From Candidatus Neomarinimicrobiota bacterium (GTDB lineage Bacteria; Fidelibacterota; Fidelibacteria; Fidelibacterales; Fidelibacteraceae), in the NCBI GenBank assembly GCA_021157965.1, contig JAGGVO010000059.1, forward strand, positions 33,444-97,443: a DNA stretch of 64,000 nt, in the 5' to 3' direction. The position numbers and the translations under genes are program-made. This document shows positions 10,479-18,185 of the stretch, one piece after another; within the stretch, counting starts at the first letter, position 1; the number at the start of each line of letters is the position of its first letter. The notes beneath the pieces were generated by a model. It worked only from the letters and a program-made list of their open reading frames with translations, had not been told where the DNA came from and did no database searches.

Positions 10479-10516
10479 AAAAGAATCCGTTTTTACTGAC
10501 ACTACGGGTTCTTTTT
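10479..10516 (+). terminator. intrinsic terminator after the small membrane protein gene
   Basis: The arms AAGAATCCG (10481-10489) and CGGGTTCTT (10505-10513) form a stem with one G-T pair, extended by A-T pairs on the outside. The T run CTTTTT follows at once. It lies 12 bp after the stop codon at 10467. Confidence 0.7.
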
Positions 10517-10610
10517 ATGTTATCCCGTTTTTTTAGGGACAAATGGGTAAGACTGATTTTGTCAAAACGTTCAGGATGCCGAATCAGATGGAACAGGAAA
10601 CTGAAAATTC

Positions 10611-11267
10611 ATGTCTCAATCACAGCAAAAAAAGGCCATATTGTTCGATTTTGACGGGGTCGTTGTCAATTCCGAACAAATATATGAAGAATATACCCGG
10701 GATCGTTTTTTGCAGTATGGTATCCAGATTCCCCCGTCTGAATGGTCTCTCTTTAAGGGAATCAGTACGGATGTATTTTTCCAATTGGTGAAAAGCCGCT
10801 TCCTGCCTGATATTGATATTCAGGAGCTCAAGGATGAGTGGCAGGTTGGTTTGCGTGAAACCATGCGGAAAAAACTGGCTTATACACCCTATTTTTGTCA
10901 TTTTTACCAGAAAATTTCTTCCTATTTTAAAACAGCACTTGTGACATCCTCTAAGCGGGAAATGATAGACTGGATTTTTCAGAACACCCTGATTGAAAAT
11001 GTCTTTTCCCTCATTATCACGTCAGATGATGTGAAAAATACGAAACCTCATGCAGAACCTTATTTGAGAGCATCAGAAAAACTCGGGGTAGCCATTCAGG
11101 ACTGTATTGTGATTGAAGACAGCCTTCGGGGAATAAAAAGCGGGAAAGAATCCGGTGCTTTTGTTATTGCTATCACTACAACTCATTCCCGTTATGAAAT
11201 ACAGGATGCCGATTTGGTGATTGATTCATGGAACGATCTGAATCTGGAAAAATTATGGACTATATGA
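10611..11267 (+). CDS. HAD-superfamily phosphatase/phosphomutase
   Basis: A 218-residue haloacid dehalogenase-like protein of the beta-phosphoglucomutase/phosphoglycolate phosphatase group. Motif I is 'ILFDFDGVVVNSE' (nucleophile Asp), motif II 'LVTSSKREMI', motif III the Lys in 'KNTKPHAEPY' and motif IV 'CIVIEDSLRGIKSG'. The cap-domain helices between motifs I and II indicate a small-molecule sugar-phosphate substrate, but which one cannot be told. Its end overlaps the GNAT gene, so the two and the MFS gene after them form an operon. Confidence 0.85.
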   Translation: MSQSQQKKAILFDFDGVVVNSEQIYEEYTRDRFLQYGIQIPPSEWSLFKGISTDVFFQLVKSRFLPDIDIQELKDEWQVGLRETMRKKLAYTPYFCHFYQKISSYFKTALVTSSKREMIDWIFQNTLIENVFSLIITSDDVKNTKPHAEPYLRASEKLGVAIQDCIVIEDSLRGIKSGKESGAFVIAITTTHSRYEIQDADLVIDSWNDLNLEKLWTI

Positions 11268-11830
11268 CAGATCAGACAATTGTTCTGACAGGTGATTTGG
11301 TTATCCTGACGAATCCTGACGACAGTCATGCCTCTTTCTTTTATGAGCTTGCCTCGAATGAACAACTGAGGTATTACAGTTCTGACGAACCTTTTCAAAA
11401 ACTGGAACCGGAAGAGTTTATCTACTATTATTTAACCCGCCTGATGTCGGCAACCAGGCACTATTTGCCCTTTGTTGTTATGGACAAAGATACCGGGCAT
11501 CCAGTCGGGCAGATTCATGCAGGCCGGATTGATTGCGACAACAAGAACTGCATGATCGGCTTTGAAATTCATCCCCGGTACCAGCAGCGCGGTTATGGAA
11601 GCGATGCGGTGGAAACCATTCTGGATTATCTCTTTTTCGATTTGAAACTCCACCGTGTTGGAGCTGAAGTTTACGAATACAATATTGCCAGCCGGAAAGT
11701 TCTGGAGAAGCTCGGATTTTCCCGGGAAGGCAAACTGACAGAATGGCTTTACAGAAAGGAGAAATACTGGGATAAACTCCTCTATGGTATTCTCCGGCAT
11801 GAATGGATAAATTCTGTTAATGATGAATAA
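11264..11830 (+). CDS. GNAT-family N-acetyltransferase (RimJ/RimL-like)
   Basis: An acetyl-CoA dependent acetyltransferase of about 188 residues. The fold markers are 'GFEIHPRYQQRGYGSDAVETIL' (motif A, acetyl-CoA binding R/Q-x-x-G-x-G/A) and 'EVYEYNIASRKVLEKLGFSREG' (motif B, with the N-x-x-S-x-x-x-x-x-K-x-G-F pattern of the RimJ/RimL group). Substrate unknown: a protein N-terminus, an aminoglycoside or a small amine are all possible. The frame stays open to ATG 11228 and 11255. I chose ATG 11264 because it overlaps the HAD stop as ATGA; the longer forms cannot be excluded. Confidence 0.8.
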   Translation: MTDQTIVLTGDLVILTNPDDSHASFFYELASNEQLRYYSSDEPFQKLEPEEFIYYYLTRLMSATRHYLPFVVMDKDTGHPVGQIHAGRIDCDNKNCMIGFEIHPRYQQRGYGSDAVETILDYLFFDLKLHRVGAEVYEYNIASRKVLEKLGFSREGKLTEWLYRKEKYWDKLLYGILRHEWINSVNDE

Positions 11831-13052
11831 TAAGCTGTCCAGATATCTATTTTCATTCGATCGCCGTTTATGGATTCTCATGCTTGGCTGGTTTATCAGT
11901 TCTTTGGGATTTGGTGCGGTTGTCCCCTTTGTAAGTATCTACTTTCACACTGAACTGGGTGTCCCCATGAGTCTCATCGGCTCTTTTTTTCTGATTGCGG
12001 CGGTTTTACGGAGCAGTTCTCAAATTATAGGTGGTGAGTTATCGGACCGGATCGGAAGGCGTCGTTTGTTGATTATATCCCAGGTAAATCGGGCGGCGGT
12101 TTTTATTGCTACAGGTGTGGCCATCGCTCTCCAGGCAGGATTCTGGGTGATTGCCGGAATATTAATGATGAATTACTTGCTCTCATCCTATTTTCAGCCT
12201 GTAGCAAGTGCCATGATTGTGGACCTGGTTCCAAAAGAAAAAAGGGTGGAAGGGTACTCCGTGCTCAGGACAGCAGGCAATGCCGGCTGGGGAACAGGCC
12301 CTGCCATTGGTGGATTTTTGGCTTATTACGGTTATGAGTACCTTTTTTATTTTTGCGGTATCAGTGCGCTGATCTCAGGTATCCTTATCTGGACTTTTGT
12401 CGGTGAAACTTTTCGGAAATCCGAAACTTCATCTACAGAATCTTTCATGGCCTCTTTCAGCGTCCTGAAGAATAATCCGACATTCAACATTTTTATGATA
12501 TCCATACTACTCCTTTTCCTCACAATGGGACAGCTGGTTTCGACACTTTCGGTCTATATGAGCAAGATTCTGGAATTTTCTTCCCGGAATATCGGCTGGG
12601 TTTATACCTATAATGCTCTGCTTGTCATTCTTTTCCAGATTCCTGTCAGCCGAATGATCCGGAAAATCAATATGTTCAAACTCATGATCGTCGCTTCGTT
12701 TCTTTATTTTATAGCTTATGCCCTGATGGGCTGGGTCCACACCTATTCGATGATCCTGCTGATGATTACAATTATTACAACCGGTGAAATTATTGGTGTC
12801 CCTACGGGAAACACAATTGTCAGTTATATGTCTCCCGAAGGAAAACACGGCCGATATCAGGGCATATACAGTCTGGCGACAACGCTGGGCTGGTCTGTAG
12901 GCCCCTTTATCGGCGGTGTTAGCATGGATTTACTCCGGGATTCCAGAGTTTTGTGGTTTGTTCTATCCCTTTTCAGTTTTATGGCTATCTGGGGATTCTT
13001 ATGGCTAAAAAGACATGAAAAAGCCTGCTGCGGGTCTGCTGAACCGTTATAA
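11820..13052 (+). CDS. MFS-type efflux transporter
   Basis: A 410-residue polytopic membrane protein with about twelve helices. The conserved cytoplasmic loop 2-3 motif is 'GELSDRIGRRRLL', the major facilitator superfamily motif A, and helix 5 carries 'GNAGWGTGPAIGGFLAYYG' (motif C-like, typical of drug:proton antiporters). The substrate is unknown. The start overlaps the GNAT stop (two adjacent ATGs at 11820 and 11823). With the acetyltransferase and HAD gene upstream, a detoxification or efflux role is plausible but only inferred. The 3' end overlaps the convergent stress-protein gene by 6 bp. Confidence 0.88.
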   Translation: MMNNKLSRYLFSFDRRLWILMLGWFISSLGFGAVVPFVSIYFHTELGVPMSLIGSFFLIAAVLRSSSQIIGGELSDRIGRRRLLIISQVNRAAVFIATGVAIALQAGFWVIAGILMMNYLLSSYFQPVASAMIVDLVPKEKRVEGYSVLRTAGNAGWGTGPAIGGFLAYYGYEYLFYFCGISALISGILIWTFVGETFRKSETSSTESFMASFSVLKNNPTFNIFMISILLLFLTMGQLVSTLSVYMSKILEFSSRNIGWVYTYNALLVILFQIPVSRMIRKINMFKLMIVASFLYFIAYALMGWVHTYSMILLMITIITTGEIIGVPTGNTIVSYMSPEGKHGRYQGIYSLATTLGWSVGPFIGGVSMDLLRDSRVLWFVLSLFSFMAIWGFLWLKRHEKACCGSAEPL

Positions 13053-13508
13053 CATTTCAAATTTATGTTCCGGATCCCGAACCGTTAAAACCGGTACCGG
13101 TGATTTTCGAACCACTTTTTCTGTTGTTGATCCGAATAAAATATGTGAAATGCCTGTCAATCCGTGGGTTGACATGATAATGATATCAAATTTCTCCTCT
13201 TTGACACAGCGGATAATTTCTTCAAAGGACCGTCCATACCGGATGATAGGTGTCGCTTTTATCTTATCCGGAATTTTGTCCCGGATGATTTTATTCAGGG
13301 ATTCCTGAGCGTATTCTCTGGACTTTTTTTCCAATTCTGCAATATCATAACTCTCCCAGGTGAAATCAGTTGGTACAATGATTGGTTCAATGACGTGCAG
13401 AAGACCGATTTCAGCTTTGAATTTTCCGGCAAATTCCACAGCATAAGTCAGGGCATAGCGGGCGTAATCGGAAAAATCAGTTGTTAAAAGGATTTTTTTT
13501 ATTTTCAT
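13047..13508 (-). CDS. universal stress protein, UspA family
   Basis: A 153-residue single-domain Usp protein. It begins 'KIKKILLTTDFSDYARYAL', includes 'LLHVIEP', and ends with the ATP-binding type motif 'MSTHGLTGISHILFGSTTEK' followed by 'VPVLTVR'. The G-x-x-G and G-S-T residues are kept, which points to the ATP-binding branch rather than the E. coli UspA branch. Translation is supported by an AAAAGGAGG ribosome site 8-9 bases before the ATG and a plausible promoter (13532-13560). It converges on the MFS gene. Confidence 0.9.
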   Translation of the reverse strand: MKIKKILLTTDFSDYARYALTYAVEFAGKFKAEIGLLHVIEPIIVPTDFTWESYDIAELEKKSREYAQESLNKIIRDKIPDKIKATPIIRYGRSFEEIIRCVKEEKFDIIIMSTHGLTGISHILFGSTTEKVVRKSPVPVLTVRDPEHKFEML

Positions 13509-13531
13509 GTTTATGTCCTCCTTTTAAAATT

Positions 13532-13560
13532 ATAATATTAATAATTCTCTTTTAAATCAA
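13532..13560 (-). promoter_or_regulatory. candidate sigma-70-type promoter of the universal stress protein gene
   Basis: On the minus strand TTGATT (13555-13560) and TATTAT (13532-13537) are separated by exactly 17 bp. This lies 24-52 bp before the start codon at 13508 and just upstream of a strong ribosome site (13517-13525). Confidence 0.45.
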
Positions 13561-13574
13561 CACGGAGTTTACAG

Positions 13575-13618
13575 AATAATAAAAACACCCCGGCCGGAGA
13601 ATGGTCGGGGTGCTTTTG
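13575..13618 (-). terminator. intrinsic terminator of the 2-oxoacid oxidoreductase operon
   Basis: The sequence CACCCCGGCC - 7 nt - GGTCGGGGTG forms a 10-bp hairpin with one G-T pair. On the minus strand it is followed by GTTTTTATTATT, so it terminates the operon read from 16492 to 13652. A shorter CTTTT on the other side could give weak activity in the plus direction. Confidence 0.8.
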
Positions 13619-13651
13619 AGAACGAAATGAAATAAATCACTTCGTCAGAAT

Positions 13652-15094
13652 TCACGCATGTTTTTCCGGATATTCAAAGCCTGTTTTAAACGCTTTTTGA
13701 TTAACATCATGAAATGCTTTGTTTTTCAGAATCAGGGGAAGAGCCCAACAGATATAATTATCACTCAGGATCTTCTTTTTAAGATTTGCATAGATTCCCA
13801 GGACTATCATATTTGCGGCTTTTGTACTTCCAAGTTTATCTGCTATTTCAGTCGCCGGCAAGCCGATCACCGTCACATCATCCCGGGAGGGAGGTGTGTC
13901 TATCAGTCCACTATCGTATATAATCGTCCCGCCACTCACTACATCATTTTCAAATTTATCGAGTGAAGGCTTATTCATGGCGATTAGAGTTGTTGGATTA
14001 GCAACCAGAGGGGCTCCGATTCGTTTATCGGAGATTTTTACGCTGCAATTAGCTGTTCCTCCCCGCATTTCAGGACCGTAGCTGGGGAGCCAGCTGACTT
14101 CGTATTGATGGCCCATGGCAACGTTGGCAATGACGTATCCCAAACTCAGAACTCCCTGACCGCCAAATCCGGCAATTTTCAATTCCTCATGAAAATTTGT
14201 TTTTTCCGGTGTGGGAACAGCATCTTCCTTTTCGGAAAAATGACTGATATCCATCAATTTGTGGTAATCTTTGGGAGAGGGGTTCTCCTGTTTGATTATG
14301 ATGGGTTCCCGTTCTTCGATGACATCTTTGAAAACCCCGGGGACGAAGTATTTAGACAAAACTGAATCAATCCAGTTTTTAGCTTCCTGGGGCGTCATTT
14401 TCCATCCGGTGGGACATCCTGACAGGACTTCCACAAAAGAAAAGCCCTTATGGTCGATTTGGGCTTTCAGGGCTTTTCTGACAGCCTTCCGGGTTTTGGC
14501 AATATTCCTGGCATCGGTCAGCATGCAGCGTTCAACATAGACTGGTGCTTCAAGGGTGGCGATGATTTCGGACATCCGGAGAGGAAATCCTTCACTGTTA
14601 CTGTTTCTGCCATAAGGGGTGGTTGTTGTTTTCTGTCCAATCAATGTAGTCGGCGCCATCTGCCCCCCGGTCATTCCATAAATCGCATTGTTGATGAAAA
14701 AGACGGTCATGGCTTCACCCCGGTTTGCCGCCTGGATGATTTCATTGGCACCGATGGCCGCCAGATCACCATCTCCCTGATACGAAATAAGAATGGAATC
14801 CGGGTTTGCCCGCTTGTAACCTGTCCCGACCGCCGGCGCCCGGCCATGGGCACTCTGAATGTTACCTGTATCAAAATAGTAATATGCAAAAACAGAACAT
14901 CCTACAGGACTTACAACCACTGTTTTATCCTGGATACCGAAATCGGAAACAGCTTCGGCAATAAGTTTATGGAGAATTCCATGACCACAGCCCGGACAAT
15001 AGTGGGTTGATTTTAATTCCGAACCCCCTTTTCGGGCAAAGGTGTCGTAAAAGGTCTCGGGTTTCTGCAGAACTTTATTGTGTTGAGTTGTCAT
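13652..15094 (-). CDS. 2-oxoacid:ferredoxin oxidoreductase, fused beta (TPP) and gamma subunits
   Basis: A 480-residue fusion. Residues 1 to about 285 are the thiamine diphosphate subunit: '[18 protein letters not shown]', '[16 protein letters not shown]', the TPP/Mg motif '[19 protein letters not shown]' and '[16 protein letters not shown]'. Residues from about 305 to 480 are the gamma subunit: '[20 protein letters not shown]', '[19 protein letters not shown]', '[13 protein letters not shown]'. With the alpha subunit (15091) and ferredoxin (16157) it decarboxylates a 2-oxoacid to the acyl-CoA and reduces ferredoxin. The group matches VorABCD/KorABCD enzymes; the exact substrate (2-oxoisovalerate, 2-oxoglutarate or others) cannot be read. 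These subunits are normally separate genes. The start overlaps the alpha gene's stop by 4 bp. Confidence 0.92.
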   Translation of the reverse strand: MTTQHNKVLQKPETFYDTFARKGGSELKSTHYCPGCGHGILHKLIAEAVSDFGIQDKTVVVSPVGCSVFAYYYFDTGNIQSAHGRAPAVGTGYKRANPDSILISYQGDGDLAAIGANEIIQAANRGEAMTVFFINNAIYGMTGGQMAPTTLIGQKTTTTPYGRNSNSEGFPLRMSEIIATLEAPVYVERCMLTDARNIAKTRKAVRKALKAQIDHKGFSFVEVLSGCPTGWKMTPQEAKNWIDSVLSKYFVPGVFKDVIEEREPIIIKQENPSPKDYHKLMDISHFSEKEDAVPTPEKTNFHEELKIAGFGGQGVLSLGYVIANVAMGHQYEVSWLPSYGPEMRGGTANCSVKISDKRIGAPLVANPTTLIAMNKPSLDKFENDVVSGGTIIYDSGLIDTPPSRDDVTVIGLPATEIADKLGSTKAANMIVLGIYANLKKKILSDNYICWALPLILKNKAFHDVNQKAFKTGFEYPEKHA

Positions 15095-16149
15095 AATTGC
15101 CTCATATTTTTCATAATTTCCGCACTGATCTCTTTTATTGTGGGAAGATTTCCACCCATCCTTCCATAAAAGAGGACAGGTTTCCGTCCGTTAACGGCTA
15201 ACTTCACATCATCCACCATCTGTCCGTTATTCAGTTCGAAGACGTTAAAGAAGCGTACGTTCTTTTTTGATGCATAAGCAGCTATGATTTTTTTGGGAAA
15301 GGGGAAGAGGGTGATGGGTCGGATCAATCCCACAGGAATACCTTCCGCCCTCAATTCGTCCACTACAGATTGAAGCAGGCGGCTTACAATCCCAAACCCC
15401 AAAAGAAGTATTTCCGCATCATCACTCCGGTACTCTTCACACCGAACCTCTTTTTCCTCGATGATGGCATATTTTTTCTGAAGCTTCTGATTATGAAGTT
15501 CCAGCCGGTCCGGATCGAGTTCAATGGAAGAGATCAGGTTTTCACGGGTTTCTGCCGTGGCTTTTACAGCCCAGTCTTTTTTGGGGAATGAGGTCACCGG
15601 CTGGGGAAATTCAACAGGTTCCATCATTTGACCGATAGTCCCGTCTGCCATGACCACGGTGGGATTCCGGTATTTATCGGCCAGTTCAAATGCCAGCATG
15701 GTAAGATCGCACATTTCCTGAGCACTGTTGGGAGCCAGAACGATCAATTTGTAATTCCCGTGACCGCCCCCTTTGACAATCTGATTGTAATCCCCCTGTT
15801 CCGGTGCAATATTTCCGAGTCCTGGTCCACCCCGGGTGATATCTACAATAACACAGGGCAATTCAGAACCGGCCAGATATGAGATGCCTTCCATCTTCAG
15901 GCTGATGCCCGGACTGGAACTGGCGGTCATACACCGGATTCCGCTGGAAGCGGCTCCGTAAACCATATTGACAGCTCCGATTTCACTCTCAGCCTGAAGG
16001 AAGGTGCCCCCGACCTTCGGGAACAACAGAGCCGATCCTTCGGCAATTTCACTGGCAGGTGTAATGGGATATCCGAAATAATTCCGGCATCCTGCAAGCA
16101 ATGCTCCTCTTACAACGGCATCGTTTCCTTTTATGAGTACTTTTTTCAT
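15091..16149 (-). CDS. vorB: 2-oxoacid:ferredoxin oxidoreductase alpha subunit, VorB type
   Basis: A 352-residue alpha subunit with the pyrimidine-binding domain first ('[20 protein letters not shown]', '[21 protein letters not shown]', '[17 protein letters not shown]', '[19 protein letters not shown]') and the transketolase C-terminal-like domain after it ('[20 protein letters not shown]'). This arrangement matches subunits annotated as 3-methyl-2-oxobutanoate dehydrogenase VorB, so branched-chain 2-oxoacids from fermented Val, Leu and Ile are the first guess. It lies between the ferredoxin gene and the beta-gamma fusion in one tight operon. Confidence 0.9.
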   Translation of the reverse strand: MKKVLIKGNDAVVRGALLAGCRNYFGYPITPASEIAEGSALLFPKVGGTFLQAESEIGAVNMVYGAASSGIRCMTASSSPGISLKMEGISYLAGSELPCVIVDITRGGPGLGNIAPEQGDYNQIVKGGGHGNYKLIVLAPNSAQEMCDLTMLAFELADKYRNPTVVMADGTIGQMMEPVEFPQPVTSFPKKDWAVKATAETRENLISSIELDPDRLELHNQKLQKKYAIIEEKEVRCEEYRSDDAEILLLGFGIVSRLLQSVVDELRAEGIPVGLIRPITLFPFPKKIIAAYASKKNVRFFNVFELNNGQMVDDVKLAVNGRKPVLFYGRMGGNLPTIKEISAEIMKNMRQL

Positions 16150-16156
16150 TGAAACC

Positions 16157-16492
16157 TCACGATATGGGATTTAAACATTCGGTACAAAGAACGATATCTT
16201 TTCCATTCTTTGCGTGATATACTTTTGTCTCTTTTTTACAAACCGGACATACGGCTTTTTCCGGCCAGGTATCCCAGCCTTTAAAGACAGTAATTGCTCC
16301 CGGTTCAGGACAGGTGTAATAACAAATTCCACATCCCGTACACCCTTCTCCGGTGTAAGTTGCCGGTTTGTATCCCATGTGGTTCAGTTTTTCGGCCAGT
16401 TTGAGCACGTGAACCGGACAGGCTTCTATACATAACTGACAACCCTTACATTCTGATGTTTTAATGATCACATGGCCTTTTGATACGCTCAT
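16157..16492 (-). CDS. 2[4Fe-4S] ferredoxin (delta subunit) with C-terminal zinc-ribbon-like segment
   Basis: A 111-residue protein: two cluster motifs '[12 protein letters not shown]' and '[12 protein letters not shown]' (each C-x2-C-x2-C-x3-C-P) in the first 70 residues, the usual delta subunit that takes electrons from the TPP site. A C-terminal part then carries 'CPVC' and, 20 residues later, 'CTEC'. This fits a small zinc ribbon or rubredoxin-like site that plain VorD/KorD proteins lack. It is the first gene of the operon, with an AAGGAG-type ribosome site, 7 bp before vorB. A degenerate 8-bp tandem repeat lies directly upstream. Confidence 0.9.
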   Translation of the reverse strand: MSVSKGHVIIKTSECKGCQLCIEACPVHVLKLAEKLNHMGYKPATYTGEGCTGCGICYYTCPEPGAITVFKGWDTWPEKAVCPVCKKETKVYHAKNGKDIVLCTECLNPIS

Positions 16493-16502
16493 TTTATCTC
16501 CT

Positions 16503-16646
16503 TAGGTTTAGACGTTGAGACGTTTAGACGTTGAGACGTTCAGAGGTTGAGACGTTGAGACGATTAGACGTTTAGAGGTTGAGACGTTTAGAGGTTGAGA
16601 CGTTTAGACGTTCAGAGGTTGAGAGGTTGAGAGGTTTATGGGTTCA
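16503..16646. repeat. degenerate 8-bp tandem repeat array
   Basis: Sixteen consecutive 8-bp units occupy 16511-16638 with the consensus GA(C/G)GTT(G/T/C)A, for example GACGTTGA, GACGTTTA and GAGGTTGA. Weaker units flank it on both sides (16503-16510 and 16639-16646). The phase is kept without indels. There are no spacers, so it is not a CRISPR. It fills most of the 203-bp gap between the ferredoxin gene and the CoA-transferase gene, so it lies in the promoter region of the oxidoreductase operon. Confidence 0.9.
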
Positions 16647-16695
16647 TAGGTCTCTTATCCCCGTCTTTTCCTCTCCCGGTCTCACCGTTTCTCAC

Positions 16696-17994
16696 TCATA
16701 TCCTCAAATTCCTCTCCCACGCGGCTTTTTCGAGTTTTTCCCGGAATTTTGGATGGGCAATGTTGATCAGGGCTCTTGCCCGTTCCCGGAATGATTTGCC
16801 GTGTACATAAGCCACGCCGTATTCCGTGACGATATAGTGGACATCAGCACGGGTTGTGGTGACGGATGCCCCCTGTTTCAGAAAAGGGACAATTCGGCTG
16901 ATTTCTCCACATTTGGCTGTTGATGTCAGGGCAAGGATTGCTTTACCGCCGGGACTCATTTTTGCCCCGCGAAAAAAATCCACCTGACCGCCGATCCCAC
17001 TATAATTCATGGTTCCGATGCTGTCCGAACAAATCTGTCCCGTTATATCAACTTCAATCGCTGAATTAATAGACACCATTTTCGGGTTTTGGGCAATAAC
17101 ACGGGGATCGTTGATATATTCCTGAACATGGAATTCAACCAGGGGGTTGTCATCGATAAAATCAAAAAGACGCCGCGTACCCAGGACAAATCCGGCAGTC
17201 ATTTTCCCCCTGTGAATCGTTTTTTGTGAGTTGTTGATGATACCTTTCTCAACCAGTTCAATTACTCCGTCGGAAAACATTTCGGTGTGAATACCCAGGT
17301 TCTTTTTATCATGAAGGTGATTCAAAACCGCATCGGGTATTCCGCCGATACCCGTCTGCATGGTGGCGCCGTCATCGATGAGTTCAGAAATATACTGTCC
17401 GATTTTAGAGAATTCCTCTGTGGCAACAGCCTTGGGCATCTCATGGATCTCTGCATCGGCTTCTACAATGAAATCCAGTTCATCTATATGGATAAAATTG
17501 TCTCCATGAACCCGCGGCATCCGGGAATTTACCTGGGCTATAACAATATCGGCTGTTTTTGTAACAGCCCGGGTGTGATCCAGGGACACTCCAAAACTGC
17601 AGAAACCATGCCGGTCCGGAGGTGATACCTGAATCAGGGCCACATTCACTTTTATTTGTCCGGACCAAAACAGACCGGACACTTCATGCAGAAAAATGGG
17701 GACAAAATCACCACGGCCTTCCTTGATTGCCTGCCGGGTGTTGGCTCCGGAAAATAAACTCAGGGTTCTGAAGTGCCCCTCCATTTCCGGCTTGGTATAG
17801 GCGGCTTTACCGAAGGTCAATATATGGGCCATGGTTACATTTTCCAGTTCAGGGGCACGAGCCACAAGAGCATCAATCAGATGTTCCGGGACGGCACAGT
17901 TCGAATGAACATAAACAGTATCACCCGATTTTACGACTTTTACAGCATCTTCTGCCGTTGTAATTTTTGCTTTATAACGTGTCTTCCAAGTCAT
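16696..17994 (-). CDS. acyl-CoA:carboxylate CoA-transferase (acetyl-CoA hydrolase/transferase family)
   Basis: A 432-residue class I CoA-transferase of the acetyl-CoA hydrolase/4-hydroxybutyrate CoA-transferase type. It has the N-terminal half ('VKSGDTVYVHSNCAVPEHLI', 'VSPPDRHGFCSFGVS') and the C-terminal half with the catalytic Glu region 'LGIHTEMFSDGVIELVEKG', followed by 'INSAIEVDITGQICSDS' and 'GVAYVHGKSFRERARALI'. It would move CoA from the acyl-CoA made by the neighbouring oxidoreductase to acetate or a similar acid, releasing the branched or linear fatty acid. A 23-bp element at 18130-18152 upstream is repeated exactly before the lyase gene at 21923. Confidence 0.88.
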   Translation of the reverse strand: MTWKTRYKAKITTAEDAVKVVKSGDTVYVHSNCAVPEHLIDALVARAPELENVTMAHILTFGKAAYTKPEMEGHFRTLSLFSGANTRQAIKEGRGDFVPIFLHEVSGLFWSGQIKVNVALIQVSPPDRHGFCSFGVSLDHTRAVTKTADIVIAQVNSRMPRVHGDNFIHIDELDFIVEADAEIHEMPKAVATEEFSKIGQYISELIDDGATMQTGIGGIPDAVLNHLHDKKNLGIHTEMFSDGVIELVEKGIINNSQKTIHRGKMTAGFVLGTRRLFDFIDDNPLVEFHVQEYINDPRVIAQNPKMVSINSAIEVDITGQICSDSIGTMNYSGIGGQVDFFRGAKMSPGGKAILALTSTAKCGEISRIVPFLKQGASVTTTRADVHYIVTEYGVAYVHGKSFRERARALINIAHPKFREKLEKAAWERNLRI

Positions 17995-18129
17995 GGGCTC
18001 TCCGAAAGCATATTGTGTTTAGGGTTTGAACATGAGAAATCAGATATCATAATAGCTTCAAATTTCATGCCAAAAATTCATTCGGGATAAATGCTTCTGT
18101 TTACGGCTTTCATCAAGATATCCACAAAC

Positions 18130-18152
18130 AGAAAATTCTCAAAAATGATAAA
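18130..18152 (-). repeat. 23-bp element, copy 1 (upstream of the CoA-transferase gene)
   Basis: The minus strand here reads TTTATCATTTTTGAG then AATTTTCT. The same 23 bases occur at 23261-23283, also on the minus strand and also upstream of a catabolic gene. The distance to the start codon at 17994 is 135 bp. An exact 23-base match is not expected by chance in 64 kb, so a shared regulatory site or a small mobile repeat is likely. Confidence 0.6.
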
Positions 18153-18185
18153 AACACACGCATGGTTAAGAATGGTTTTCCAACT

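Noticed and set aside
16503..16646. CRISPR-like repeat array
   Set aside because: The units are 8 bp and adjoin without spacers, and no cas genes are near. It is a plain degenerate tandem repeat.
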